Positions 1 through 6,168 of a stretch of DNA of 11,220 nucleotides are shown here, in pieces (the stretch's first letter is position 1; every line of letters starts with the position of its first letter). The notes under the pieces are model-generated. The model saw nothing but the letters and a program-made list of their open reading frames with translations. It did not search any database and was not told the origin of the DNA. Made by a program: the position numbers and the translations under genes. Source of the stretch: Schleiferiaceae bacterium. Its GTDB lineage: Bacteria; Bacteroidota; Bacteroidia; Flavobacteriales; Schleiferiaceae. Location: contig JALQUY010000002.1 of the NCBI GenBank assembly GCA_023260615.1, forward strand, positions 32,521 through 43,740, written 5' to 3'.

Positions 1-457
1 CGGGCAAGGGCAGGGCGCCGTCGTGTAGGGCCTCGTCCAGCTGGGTGCACCAGCGTTCGGCGCGGCGGCAGACCGTTCGGGCCACATGGGCCTGACTGAC
101 CAGCACATGCCCACCGGGCAGCACAAAGTTGCGCAAGGGCTCCAGCTCCGCATCCATCGCATCAATCCACGCTTCGAGGGTCTCGGTCCACTCCCCGTGA
201 ACGGCGGGCAACTTGCCTACCATCTCCGGATTGTCATTGGCCATGTGCGAACCCACCGAAAACAAATGCGACTGCACCTCCAACAAGCGCCCCTGCAACT
301 CCGCAAAGTCGGACGCTTGGTCGCGCAATAGGCCCACATGGGCATTCAGTTCGTCCAAACTCCCATACGCATGCAAGCGCAAATCCGCCTTGGACACGCG
401 TTGGCCGCTGTACAAGCTGGTTTTCCCGCTGTCCCCTGTTTTAGTGTAAATTTTCAC
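1..457 (-). CDS. pduO: PduO-type cob(I)alamin adenosyltransferase, C-terminus cut by window edge
   Basis: This enzyme transfers the adenosyl group of ATP to cob(I)alamin to make coenzyme B12 in the cytoplasm. Translating the minus strand from the GTG at 457-455 gives 152 residues. Family hallmarks are visible: the ATP-binding start TKTGDSGKTSLYSG (residues 5-18), RVSK (20-23), GSLDELNAHVG (32-42), FVLPGG (111-116) and HVARTVCRRAER (124-135). PduO-type proteins are usually about 185-190 residues, so roughly 35 C-terminal residues lie beyond base 1. No ATG lies in frame just upstream, and the protein begins exactly where family members do (VKIYTKTGD), so GTG is the start. An AGGAG lies only one base upstream of it. 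The gene diverges from the cytochrome c peroxidase gene across about 70 bases. The family call is very secure. The B12-dependent client enzyme is not in view. Confidence 0.93.
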   Translation of the reverse strand, partial: MKIYTKTGDSGKTSLYSGQRVSKADLRLHAYGSLDELNAHVGLLRDQASDFAELQGRLLEVQSHLFSVGSHMANDNPEMVGKLPAVHGEWTETLEAWIDAMDAELEPLRNFVLPGGHVLVSQAHVARTVCRRAERWCTQLDEALHDGALPLP

Positions 458-458
458 G

Positions 459-469
459 CTCCTAAGGTA
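459..469 (-). promoter_or_regulatory. Ribosome-binding or -7-like site before the adenosyltransferase GTG
   Basis: On the minus strand the sequence TACCTTAGGAGC directly precedes the GTG start. It can be read as an AGGAG Shine-Dalgarno sequence placed unusually close (one base), or as TACCTTAG, a seven-of-eight match to the Bacteroidota TAnnTTTG -7 element. No TTG -33 element is seen at the expected distance, so neither reading is firm. Confidence 0.25.
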
Positions 470-529
470 ACCACGGCCACCCGTTTCGGTTCGCATTAAA
501 CCCAATTGCCTTTCGGACGTCCAATAGCC

Positions 530-1678
530 ATGAACCGTAGCCTATACCTTTTGCTTCCCGCCGCCCTGCTTTTTGCGAGCTGCCAGCCCGAACTCCCCGG
601 CGATCCCATTGCCGAATACCTCAACCTCCCCGAAACCCCGTACGACTACACGCCCAGCGAACTACCCGCCCACTTTGCCCAAGCCAACGTTCTGGCGTCG
701 GACAATACGCCCATGACCAATCCCGTCACCGACGACGGAGCCACCCTGGGCCGCGTCCTTTTCTACGATAAAAACCTATCCGCCAACCGCAGCATCGCCT
801 GTGCGAATTGCCACCAACAAGCGATAGGCTTTGGGGACAGCAAGACGCTCAGCGAGGGCTTCGAAGGCGGCCTCACGGGGCGCCACTCCATGGGTTTGAG
901 CAATGCCCGCTTCTATGCCAATGGAGCCTTCTTTTGGGACGAGCGCGCCAGCACGTTGGAAGAACAAGTCTTGATGCCTGTTCAAGATCCGGTTGAAATG
1001 GGCTTGAGTATCGATTCCCTTTTGGCACGTGTCGAACACCAGCCCTATTACGCGCCCATTTTTGAAAAGGCGTTCGGGTCCGAAGACATCACCGAACTAC
1101 GCATTCGTCAGGCCCTTGCGCAATTTGTCCGAAGCATCATGAGCTACCAAGCGCCCTACGACCAAGGCCGCGCCCAAGTGAATGCGCCCGGGGACCCCTT
1201 CCCCAATTTTACCGCTCAAGAAAACCAAGGCAAGGCCCTCTTCTTTGGCGTGCCTCCCGGCCCCGGCGGCCCACCCGTCCCCGGTGCCTGCGTGACCTGC
1301 CACGGCACCGAAGCCTTTACGGCTCCAGGTCCACGCAACAACGGTTTAGATGCCACAACCACCGATGCGGGAGTGGGCGGCGTGAACGGAAATCCTGCCC
1401 AAGTCGGGCTCTTCAAAGTTCCATCCTTGCGGAATCTAACAGGCCGAGGCCCCTACATGCACGACGGTCGTTTCGCCACCTTGGCCCAAGTGATTGATCA
1501 CTACAGCACCGGCGTCCAGGACCATCCCAATTTGAGTCCACAACTTCGTGGTCCGAATGGCGACCCCGTTACCCCCAATTTCACCCCGGCCCAAAAGGCA
1601 GCCCTTGTCGCATTCCTCCAAACCCTGGACGACGCGTCGTTGGCCAACGATGTGAAATTTGGGGATCCCTTTAAGTAG
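530..1678 (+). CDS. Di-haem cytochrome c peroxidase (CcpA/MauG family), predicted lipoprotein
   Basis: Bacterial di-haem peroxidases reduce hydrogen peroxide with electrons from small cytochromes on the outer side of the inner membrane. The 382-residue product has two haem c sites: CANCH (91-95) and CVTCH (254-258). It also has the family motifs FWDERA (135-140) and PYMHDGRFATLAQVIDHY (308-325); Met310 is the likely axial ligand of the C-terminal haem. The N-terminus is a hydrophobic signal ending in LLFASC, with Cys18 as probable lipidation site; Phe at -3 is a less common lipobox residue. I chose the ATG at 530 because the signal peptide begins there; a TTG at 506 would add eight residues in front of it. 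No Shine-Dalgarno sequence is visible. The gene stands alone, divergent from the adenosyltransferase and convergent with the purF-like gene. No mau amine dehydrogenase genes are nearby, so a MauG role is unlikely. Confidence 0.92.
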   Translation: MNRSLYLLLPAALLFASCQPELPGDPIAEYLNLPETPYDYTPSELPAHFAQANVLASDNTPMTNPVTDDGATLGRVLFYDKNLSANRSIACANCHQQAIGFGDSKTLSEGFEGGLTGRHSMGLSNARFYANGAFFWDERASTLEEQVLMPVQDPVEMGLSIDSLLARVEHQPYYAPIFEKAFGSEDITELRIRQALAQFVRSIMSYQAPYDQGRAQVNAPGDPFPNFTAQENQGKALFFGVPPGPGGPPVPGACVTCHGTEAFTAPGPRNNGLDATTTDAGVGGVNGNPAQVGLFKVPSLRNLTGRGPYMHDGRFATLAQVIDHYSTGVQDHPNLSPQLRGPNGDPVTPNFTPAQKAALVAFLQTLDDASLANDVKFGDPFK

Positions 1679-1790
1679 CTAGAGGCGCCTTCGGCGTGCT
1701 AGGTGGCTCGGGCTTTGCCCTGTAGCTAGAGGGCTAGGAAGCTAGAGAGCTAGGAAGCTAGAGAGCACGCGCTTTGCGCTGTAGCTTTTC
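1678..1790. repeat. GCTAG-tag repeats with three mini-hairpins
   Basis: Between the convergent peroxidase and purF-like genes GCTAG occurs seven times, starting at 1678, 1698, 1725, 1733, 1741, 1749 and 1757. Among these tags sit three tiny hairpins with three-base loops: CGCC-TTC-GGCG (1686-1696), GGGC-TTT-GCCC (1710-1720) and GCGC-TTT-GCGC (1769-1779). The first is followed by TGCTAG and the other two by TGTAGCT. The stems differ in sequence yet all keep pairing, which suggests selection for the fold or a degenerate intergenic repeat family. No run of T follows, so these are not classic intrinsic terminators. Function unknown. Confidence 0.6.
1725..1765. repeat. 16-base tandem repeat inside the intergenic region
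   Basis: Units are GCTAGAGGGCTAGGAA (1725-1740), GCTAGAGAGCTAGGAA (1741-1756) and a partial GCTAGAGAG (1757-1765). Each unit is itself two related 8-mers beginning GCTAG. Such an array can change copy number by slippage. It forms part of the larger tag region 1678-1790. Confidence 0.7.
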
Positions 1791-1890
1791 GCTTAAACGC
1801 TTAATCTCTTTTACCCTTAAACTGAGTGGTGGACCTTCGCCGCGCGCCGGGACTTTCCGTTGATTTACCAAGCCCTCAAGCTCCCTAGCC
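1791..1890. other. Intergenic tail 3' of the purF-like gene
   Basis: About 100 bases with no coding signal. It contains a short direct repeat, CGCTTAA, just after the tag region. At 1879-1890 lies AGCTCCCTAGCC, the reverse complement (11 of 12 bases) of GGCTAGGAAGCT at 1732-1743. The two arms could pair in a transcript crossing this region from either side and might help end transcription. No hairpin followed by a T run was found. Confidence 0.35.
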
Positions 1891-3792
1891 TCAGTACGCC
1901 CGCGCACTGCTGCCCTCCATGTAGTTCACGAAGGCGCGGTTGGCGACGCGTGTGCCGCCAGGGGTAGGATAGTTGCCGGTGAAGTACCAATCGCCGAGGT
2001 TTTCGGGGCACGATGCATGCAGGTCTTCGATGGTCTGGTAGATGACTTTCACTTCGGCTTGGACGCCGGCGGGGGTGAGCATTTGGGCAATTCGGTCCGA
2101 AATTTCCTCCGCCGTAAAGGGCGCATACACCGCTTTTGCAGCATTTTGCTGCTCCTCCATGGGCTTTTCAAGCTCGGCCTTTGCTGCAACCAAAGCGTCC
2201 GTCAAAACATGCCACATGCCGCGCTCTTCCAACAAGGATACAGCGGCACGGAAAGCGGCAAAGTCGCCCATCTTCGCCATGTCGATACCGTAGCAATCGG
2301 GGTAGCGGATTTGGGGGGCCGAGGAAACGATGATGATGCGTTTTGGGCCCAATCGGTCGAGCATTTTCAAGATGCTTTGCTTCAGAGTGGTGCCTCGTAC
2401 GATGCTGTCGTCGACGGCCACGACGGTGTCCTTAGGGGTAATGACGTGGTAAGTGCTGTCGTAGACGTGGGAAACCATGTCCTCGCGGCCGGCATCTTCG
2501 GTGATGAAGGTGCGGAGCTTGACGTCTTTCCAAGCAATTTTTTCGAGGCGTGGGCGGCGCGTGAGAATGTGGCGTAGGTCGTCCGCGCTGTAGTCGGAGC
2601 CCAAGGCCTTGACTTGCTCAATTTTGCGCTCGTTCAGTGCATCCTCCACCCCCTTGAGGAGTCCGTAGAAGGAAATTTCGGCGGTATTTGGAATGAAGCT
2701 GAAGACGGTGTCGTCAAAATTTCGGTCCGCCGCATCTAGCACGCGATCGGCCAATCGACGGCCCAGTTCCAAGCGCTCTTGGTAAATGGCTCCGTCATTT
2801 CCGCGCGAGAAATAGATGCGCTCAAAGGAACAGGCCAGTCGCTCGCGCGGCTCCAAAATCTGCTCAATGCTCACGTCCCCGTTGCGGCGAATCCAAATCA
2901 TCGCTCCGGGGGGCACTTCCTTGACGTCCTCGTAGGCGACCCCAAAGGCCGTTTGAATGACAGGACGCTCGGAGGCCACCACGGCAACTTCATCGTCCAC
3001 GTAGTAGTAAGCGGGCCGAATGCCATTGGGATCGCGCAGCAAAAAGGCATCGCCTTGGCCGACCATGCCGCCCATCGCGTAGCCGCCGTCCCAAGCGCGG
3101 GAAGCTTTCTGCAATACGCGGGGCAGCTGGAGGTTGTCCATCTGGTAACGGCTGCGCTCCATTTTGTTCATGCCAAATACGTCCTTCGCTTCTTTGTGGA
3201 GACGCTCGTTCTCTTTGTCGAGGAAGTGGCCAATTTTTTCCATCACCGTGACGGTATCGGCGCGCTCTTTGGGGTGCTGCCCCAATTGGATGAGCTCGTC
3301 GACGAGTTCCTTGACGTTCGTCATGTTGAAGTTGCCGGCGACGATGAGGTTTCGGCTCATCCAGTTGCTTTGACGCAAAAAGGGGTGGCAGGCCTCGATG
3401 GAGTTGCCGCCGTAGGTGCCGTAGCGCAGGTGGCCCAAATAGACCTCACAGGCGAAGGCAATATTTTCTTTGACCCAGGCGGCGTCTTTGAGGCGTTCGG
3501 GCTGACCGTCCAAAACGGTATTGATCCGATTCTGAATGCGCTGAAAGATGTCCTGCATGGGCTTGGCTTCCACCGAACGGTAGCGGCTGATGTAGCGCTG
3601 TCCAGGAGCCATATCCAGCTTCACGCCCGCCAGACCGGCACCGTCCTGGCCGCGGTTGTGCTGCTTTTCCATCATGAGCACCATTTTGTTCAGGCCATAG
3701 AGCGCCGTACCGTGTTTTTCCAGGTAGTAGTCCAGGGGCTTGCGGAGCCTAAGGAGGGCTATGCCGCATTCATGGTGGATGGCGTCGCTCAT
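1891..3792 (-). CDS. purF: Long-form amidophosphoribosyltransferase (purF-like)
   Basis: The first step of purine synthesis makes phosphoribosylamine from PRPP and glutamine. The 633-residue product is a class II glutamine amidotransferase fused to a phosphoribosyltransferase. Cys9 in HHECGIAL is the probable nucleophile, exposed by removal of a short propeptide at Glu-Cys as in Bacillus PurF. GHLRYGTYG (120-128) and AGNFNMTN (152-159) are glutaminase motifs, and VAVDDSIVRGTTL (458-470) is the PRPP-binding motif. Classical PurF is about 470-520 residues; this longer form is one I associate with Bacteroidota. The Bacillus Fe-S region CGQCLACFTGKYPT aligns with CPENLGDWYFTGNYPT (595-610), where most cysteines are missing, so a cluster is unlikely. 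I chose the ATG at 3792 because homology starts there and a good promoter lies just upstream; an open frame continues 41 codons further without family similarity. PurF itself, or a paralogue with altered role, are both possible. Confidence 0.9.
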   Translation of the reverse strand: MSDAIHHECGIALLRLRKPLDYYLEKHGTALYGLNKMVLMMEKQHNRGQDGAGLAGVKLDMAPGQRYISRYRSVEAKPMQDIFQRIQNRINTVLDGQPERLKDAAWVKENIAFACEVYLGHLRYGTYGGNSIEACHPFLRQSNWMSRNLIVAGNFNMTNVKELVDELIQLGQHPKERADTVTVMEKIGHFLDKENERLHKEAKDVFGMNKMERSRYQMDNLQLPRVLQKASRAWDGGYAMGGMVGQGDAFLLRDPNGIRPAYYYVDDEVAVVASERPVIQTAFGVAYEDVKEVPPGAMIWIRRNGDVSIEQILEPRERLACSFERIYFSRGNDGAIYQERLELGRRLADRVLDAADRNFDDTVFSFIPNTAEISFYGLLKGVEDALNERKIEQVKALGSDYSADDLRHILTRRPRLEKIAWKDVKLRTFITEDAGREDMVSHVYDSTYHVITPKDTVVAVDDSIVRGTTLKQSILKMLDRLGPKRIIIVSSAPQIRYPDCYGIDMAKMGDFAAFRAAVSLLEERGMWHVLTDALVAAKAELEKPMEEQQNAAKAVYAPFTAEEISDRIAQMLTPAGVQAEVKVIYQTIEDLHASCPENLGDWYFTGNYPTPGGTRVANRAFVNYMEGSSARAY

Positions 3793-3810
3793 CAGATGGA
3801 AGTCAAAGTA

Positions 3811-3840
3811 CAAAGGTAGCGCTTCCCTATCTTCGCCCAA
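3811..3840 (-). promoter_or_regulatory. Bacteroidota-type promoter of the purF-like gene
   Basis: On the minus strand TTG (3840-3838) is followed after 19 bases by TACCTTTG (3818-3811), matching the Bacteroidota -33 TTG / -7 TAnnTTTG pattern exactly. Transcription would start a few bases further on, leaving a leader of roughly a dozen bases before the ATG at 3792. A second TACTTTG-like sequence follows immediately. This supports the shorter start of the gene. Confidence 0.6.
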
Positions 3841-3859
3841 GCCCTCATTTGCCCTCGCT

Positions 3860-4873
3860 ATGCACACTTCACCCTTGGTGGTTGACATCCACACGCACAT
3901 CTTGCCCGAACACATTCCGCACTTTGCGCAACGCTTTGGCTATGGGGGTTTTGTGACCTTGGACCACCACTGTGCCGGTTGCGCACGCATGATGAAGGAC
4001 GACAAATTCTTCCGTGAGATTCAGGCCAATTGCTGGGATCCCGAGGTCCGAATGGGCGAATGCGATCACCACGGCGTCCACGTGCAGGTGCTGTCCACCG
4101 TCCCCGTTATGTTTAGCTACTGGGCTCAGCCCAAGGACACGTTAGAAGTAGCGCGCTTCCTGAACGACCACATCGCGGGCATCGTCCAGCGCTACCCTAC
4201 GCGTTTTGAAGGTTTGGGAACGCTGCCCATGCAGGCACCAGATTTGGCCATCCAAGAGCTAGAGCGTTGTAAGGCCATCGGCTTGAAGGGTATTCAGATC
4301 GGAAGCCACATAGAACAGTGGAACCTGGACGCACCCGAACTCTTCCCCGTTTTTGAGGCCTGCGAACGCTTGGGCATGGCTGTTTTTGTCCACCCATGGG
4401 ACATGATGGGCACGCCCACGATGCCCAAATATTGGCTCCCCTGGCTGGTGGGCATGCCGGCCGAATCCTCCCGCGCCCTTTGTTCACTGATTTTTGGAGG
4501 CGTTTTAGAACGACTGCCGAATCTGCGCGTAGCGATTGCGCATGGCGGGGGCAGCTTCCCTGCGACCTTGGGCCGAATTCAACATGGCTTTGATGTTCGC
4601 CCTGACCTCTGTGCCGTGGACAACCCCGTGGCGCCAAGTAGCTACATGGGGAAGTTTTGGCTCGACAGTTTGGTGCACGACCCGGTCATGCTCGACCTAA
4701 TTACCAACCTAGTGGGCGAGGACAAAGTAGCCTTGGGCACGGATTATCCCTTCCCGCTTGGAGAGCTGGAACCCGGGCGTTTAATTCAAACAATGCCCTG
4801 GGAGGCGGAGAAAAAAGCAAAGCTTCTAGGCAGCAATGCGCTAGACTGGCTGAACGGGCCTCAGACGACGTAG
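3860..4873 (+). CDS. nbaD: 2-amino-3-carboxymuconate-6-semialdehyde decarboxylase (ACMSD)
   Basis: ACMSD removes CO2 from ACMS, the product of 3-hydroxyanthranilate dioxygenase. This steers the kynurenine pathway toward 2-aminomuconate semialdehyde and central metabolism instead of quinolinate and NAD. The 337-residue product has the family's usual length and amidohydrolase fold. Zinc ligands are visible as HTH (His11, His13), His178 in FVHPWDM and Asp295 in GTDYPFPLGE. His228 in IAHGGG is the catalytic base, and Arg52 and Arg239 match the substrate-binding arginines of the Pseudomonas enzyme. I chose the ATG at 3860 because VVDIHTH should lie close to the N-terminus; the open frame upstream overlaps the divergent gene's promoter. 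The gene is divergent from the purF-like gene and its last 13 bases overlap the 3' end of the metal regulator. The matching dioxygenase gene lies on the opposite strand just beyond it. Confidence 0.95.
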   Translation: MHTSPLVVDIHTHILPEHIPHFAQRFGYGGFVTLDHHCAGCARMMKDDKFFREIQANCWDPEVRMGECDHHGVHVQVLSTVPVMFSYWAQPKDTLEVARFLNDHIAGIVQRYPTRFEGLGTLPMQAPDLAIQELERCKAIGLKGIQIGSHIEQWNLDAPELFPVFEACERLGMAVFVHPWDMMGTPTMPKYWLPWLVGMPAESSRALCSLIFGGVLERLPNLRVAIAHGGGSFPATLGRIQHGFDVRPDLCAVDNPVAPSSYMGKFWLDSLVHDPVMLDLITNLVGEDKVALGTDYPFPLGELEPGRLIQTMPWEAEKKAKLLGSNALDWLNGPQTT

Positions 4874-5514
4874 AGCTTCTTGGCAAGCTCCTCCCGAATC
4901 ATATTGACGCGTCCGTTGTGACGAACCACAATGGAACCTTCCGGAGCACCAGGCCCCAAGATGTCCATTTCCGTTTCCAATTTCATGCCCATGGCGTCGA
5001 GCTGGGAGATGATTTCAGAGGAATCGTCTGTAACGGATATCAGGCGGCAATGCTGTCCCGTGCGCGATTGCGTCAAGGGATAGCCCTCGTAATTAGGCAT
5101 GAGCAAGTCCACCGTGGGAATGGGGTCGCCGTGGGGATCCGTTTTTGGGAAACCCAAGTATTCTTCTAAGTTGTTGATGAGTTTTTCGCTGCGAACGTGC
5201 TCGAGCTGCTCGGCAATTTCGTGCACCTCGTTCCAGTCAAAGCCCAAGTTTTTGTGCAAGAAAACCTCCCAAATGCGGTGGCGACGCAGCAGGGAAATGG
5301 CAATGCGCTCTCCCAATGGAGTCAAGCCGATGGTACCATATTTTTTGTAGTTCACCAGGCCGCGTGACTTCAGCTTTTTCAGCATGGAGGTCACACTGGG
5401 CGGTGCTACGTTGAGTTTGGCGGCCAAGTGATTGGTACCGATGGTTTCATCGGTCATCTTGAGCCGAAGAAGCATTTTTAAATAGTCCTCTTCGTTGCGG
5501 GTAGCTCTATTCAT
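4861..5514 (-). CDS. DtxR/MntR-family metal-dependent regulator with Mn-type ligand set
   Basis: DtxR-family repressors bind DNA when loaded with Fe(II) or Mn(II). The 217-residue product has a winged helix (about 5-70), a dimerisation and metal domain (about 72-140) and a C-terminal FeoA/SH3-like domain (about 150-217), the DtxR layout. Against Corynebacterium DtxR the ancillary ligands His79, Glu83 and His98 and the primary ligands Glu105 and His106 are in the same numbered positions. The two selectivity positions differ: Asp10 replaces Met10 and Glu102 replaces Cys102, as in manganese-sensing MntR. I infer that it senses Mn, perhaps Fe as well. Its ATG lies inside the stop of the dioxygenase gene (ATGA at 5514-5511), so the two are co-transcribed and probably translationally coupled. 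Its 3' end overlaps ACMSD. Its targets could be metal transporters elsewhere or this locus; no clear MntR or DtxR box was found here. Confidence 0.93.
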   Translation of the reverse strand: MNRATRNEEDYLKMLLRLKMTDETIGTNHLAAKLNVAPPSVTSMLKKLKSRGLVNYKKYGTIGLTPLGERIAISLLRRHRIWEVFLHKNLGFDWNEVHEIAEQLEHVRSEKLINNLEEYLGFPKTDPHGDPIPTVDLLMPNYEGYPLTQSRTGQHCRLISVTDDSSEIISQLDAMGMKLETEMDILGPGAPEGSIVVRHNGRVNMIREELAKKLYVV

Positions 5515-6038
5515 TTGGTGAAGCGGGGATCAGTATCCATCGTGTGGCCGCAACTCTTGCAGGTGCGCAAGTCGTCACTGCCATAAAATGCTTGGAAATG
5601 AGGAAGAAAATCCTTCTCAATATTGTTGAGTTCAAAATAAGCGGCATGCAGCGGGTGGTTGCAGGCATCGCAAAACCACAGCAATCCATCGGTAAAGCCC
5701 TTACCCGCACGTTTGCGCTCGACCACCAAACCGATACTGCCGGCATCTCGAATGGGCGAATGTGGCGTCTTGGCGGGGAGCACGAACATATCGCCAGCCT
5801 CCAGGACATGGTCAACCACTTTACCATCCACTTGAGTGCGGACCGTTATGCGTCCTTCTAACTGGTAGAAGAACTCCTCCGTTTCATTGTAATGGTAGTC
5901 TTTGCGGGCATTGGGGCCAGCCACGACCATGACGATGTAGTCCTCCGAGTCGGGAGTTAAGTTCTTGTTTCCCACAGGGGGAACGAGTTCATGTCGGTGT
6001 TCTTCCAGCCACTTCTGGAAGTTGAAGGGTGTGAGCAT
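5511..6038 (-). CDS. nbaC: 3-hydroxyanthranilate 3,4-dioxygenase
   Basis: This cytoplasmic Fe(II) enzyme opens the ring of 3-hydroxyanthranilate to give ACMS, the ACMSD substrate. The 175-residue product is a cupin of the bacterial length (174 in Cupriavidus/Ralstonia). The catalytic iron ligands are His49, Glu55 and His93. Arg45, Arg97 and Glu107 lie where the substrate-binding residues are expected. A C-terminal rubredoxin-like site has CDAC (123-126) and CKSC (160-163), the feature that separates bacterial from animal enzymes. The start MLTPFNFQKW matches the family N-terminus. The gene is first of a two-gene unit with the metal regulator (ATGA overlap). A TAACTTTG element sits four bases before its ATG, and it diverges from padR across 130 bases. 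Kynurenine monooxygenase, kynureninase and the muconate semialdehyde dehydrogenase are not in the window. Confidence 0.96.
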   Translation of the reverse strand: MLTPFNFQKWLEEHRHELVPPVGNKNLTPDSEDYIVMVVAGPNARKDYHYNETEEFFYQLEGRITVRTQVDGKVVDHVLEAGDMFVLPAKTPHSPIRDAGSIGLVVERKRAGKGFTDGLLWFCDACNHPLHAAYFELNNIEKDFLPHFQAFYGSDDLRTCKSCGHTMDTDPRFTK

Positions 6039-6042
6039 AGAA

Positions 6043-6050
6043 CAAAGTTA
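6043..6050 (-). promoter_or_regulatory. Possible -7 element before the dioxygenase gene
   Basis: TAACTTTG on the minus strand matches TAnnTTTG and lies four bases upstream of the ATG at 6038, so a transcript from it would be nearly leaderless. No TTG is found at 17-23 bases upstream, which weakens the call. Confidence 0.3.
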
Positions 6051-6120
6051 AACAGACGAAACTCTCGTTATTCTCCATGTGCACAACAATTGAGCCAACG
6101 AGTCTCTCAAAGGGATTTTC

Positions 6121-6143
6121 GGTACTATGTGTTGCATAGTACC
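6121..6143. promoter_or_regulatory. Perfect 9+9 inverted repeat, probable PadR operator
   Basis: GGTACTATG (6121-6129) and CATAGTACC (6135-6143) are exact reverse complements around a five-base spacer TGTTG. PadR dimers bind palindromes in the promoters of their own genes, often with ATGT/ACAT-like cores. This site ends 25 bases before the padR ATG and covers the -33 TTG of its promoter, so binding should block RNA polymerase. It also lies about 80 bases upstream of the divergent dioxygenase start and could affect that unit too. Confidence 0.7.
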
Positions 6144-6163
6144 AAATATTAACTATATCTTTG
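6132..6163 (+). promoter_or_regulatory. Bacteroidota-type promoter of the padR operon
   Basis: TTG (6132-6134) followed after 21 bases by TATCTTTG (6156-6163) fits the TTG / TAnnTTTG pattern. The -7 element ends five bases before the ATG at 6169, so the leader is very short. The -33 element lies within the inverted repeat 6121-6143. Confidence 0.55.
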
Positions 6164-6168
6164 TCAAC

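Noticed and set aside
86..449. Two overlapping plus-strand frames at the left end
   Set aside because: The minus strand here encodes an unmistakable cobalamin adenosyltransferase.
506..529. TTG start eight codons upstream of the peroxidase ATG
   Set aside because: It would put MPFGRPIA in front of a clean lipoprotein signal peptide.
1678..1790. CRISPR array
   Set aside because: Repeat units are 8-16 bases, contiguous or irregular, without unique spacers of constant length; no cas genes.
2017..2577. 186-codon plus-strand frame inside the purF-like gene
   Set aside because: Antisense shadow with no family resemblance, lying over the conserved PRPP-binding and C-terminal part of the real gene.
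2779..3819. 346-codon open frame on the plus strand opposite the purF-like gene
   Set aside because: It mirrors codon structure of the well-supported purF-like gene on the other strand, has no recognisable domain, and overlaps the promoter of that gene.
3740..3859. Upstream in-frame extension of ACMSD (40 codons)
   Set aside because: It overlaps the divergent purF-like gene and its promoter, and the family starts a few residues before the DIHTH motif.
6039..6120. MntR or DtxR box upstream of HAAO
   Set aside because: I could not find a convincing match to known MntR or DtxR palindromes; only a weak CTCGTT/AACGAG pair is present.
6127..6168. Earlier ATG for padR
   Set aside because: It lies within the operator palindrome and upstream of the -7 element, and the added residues do not fit PadR proteins.
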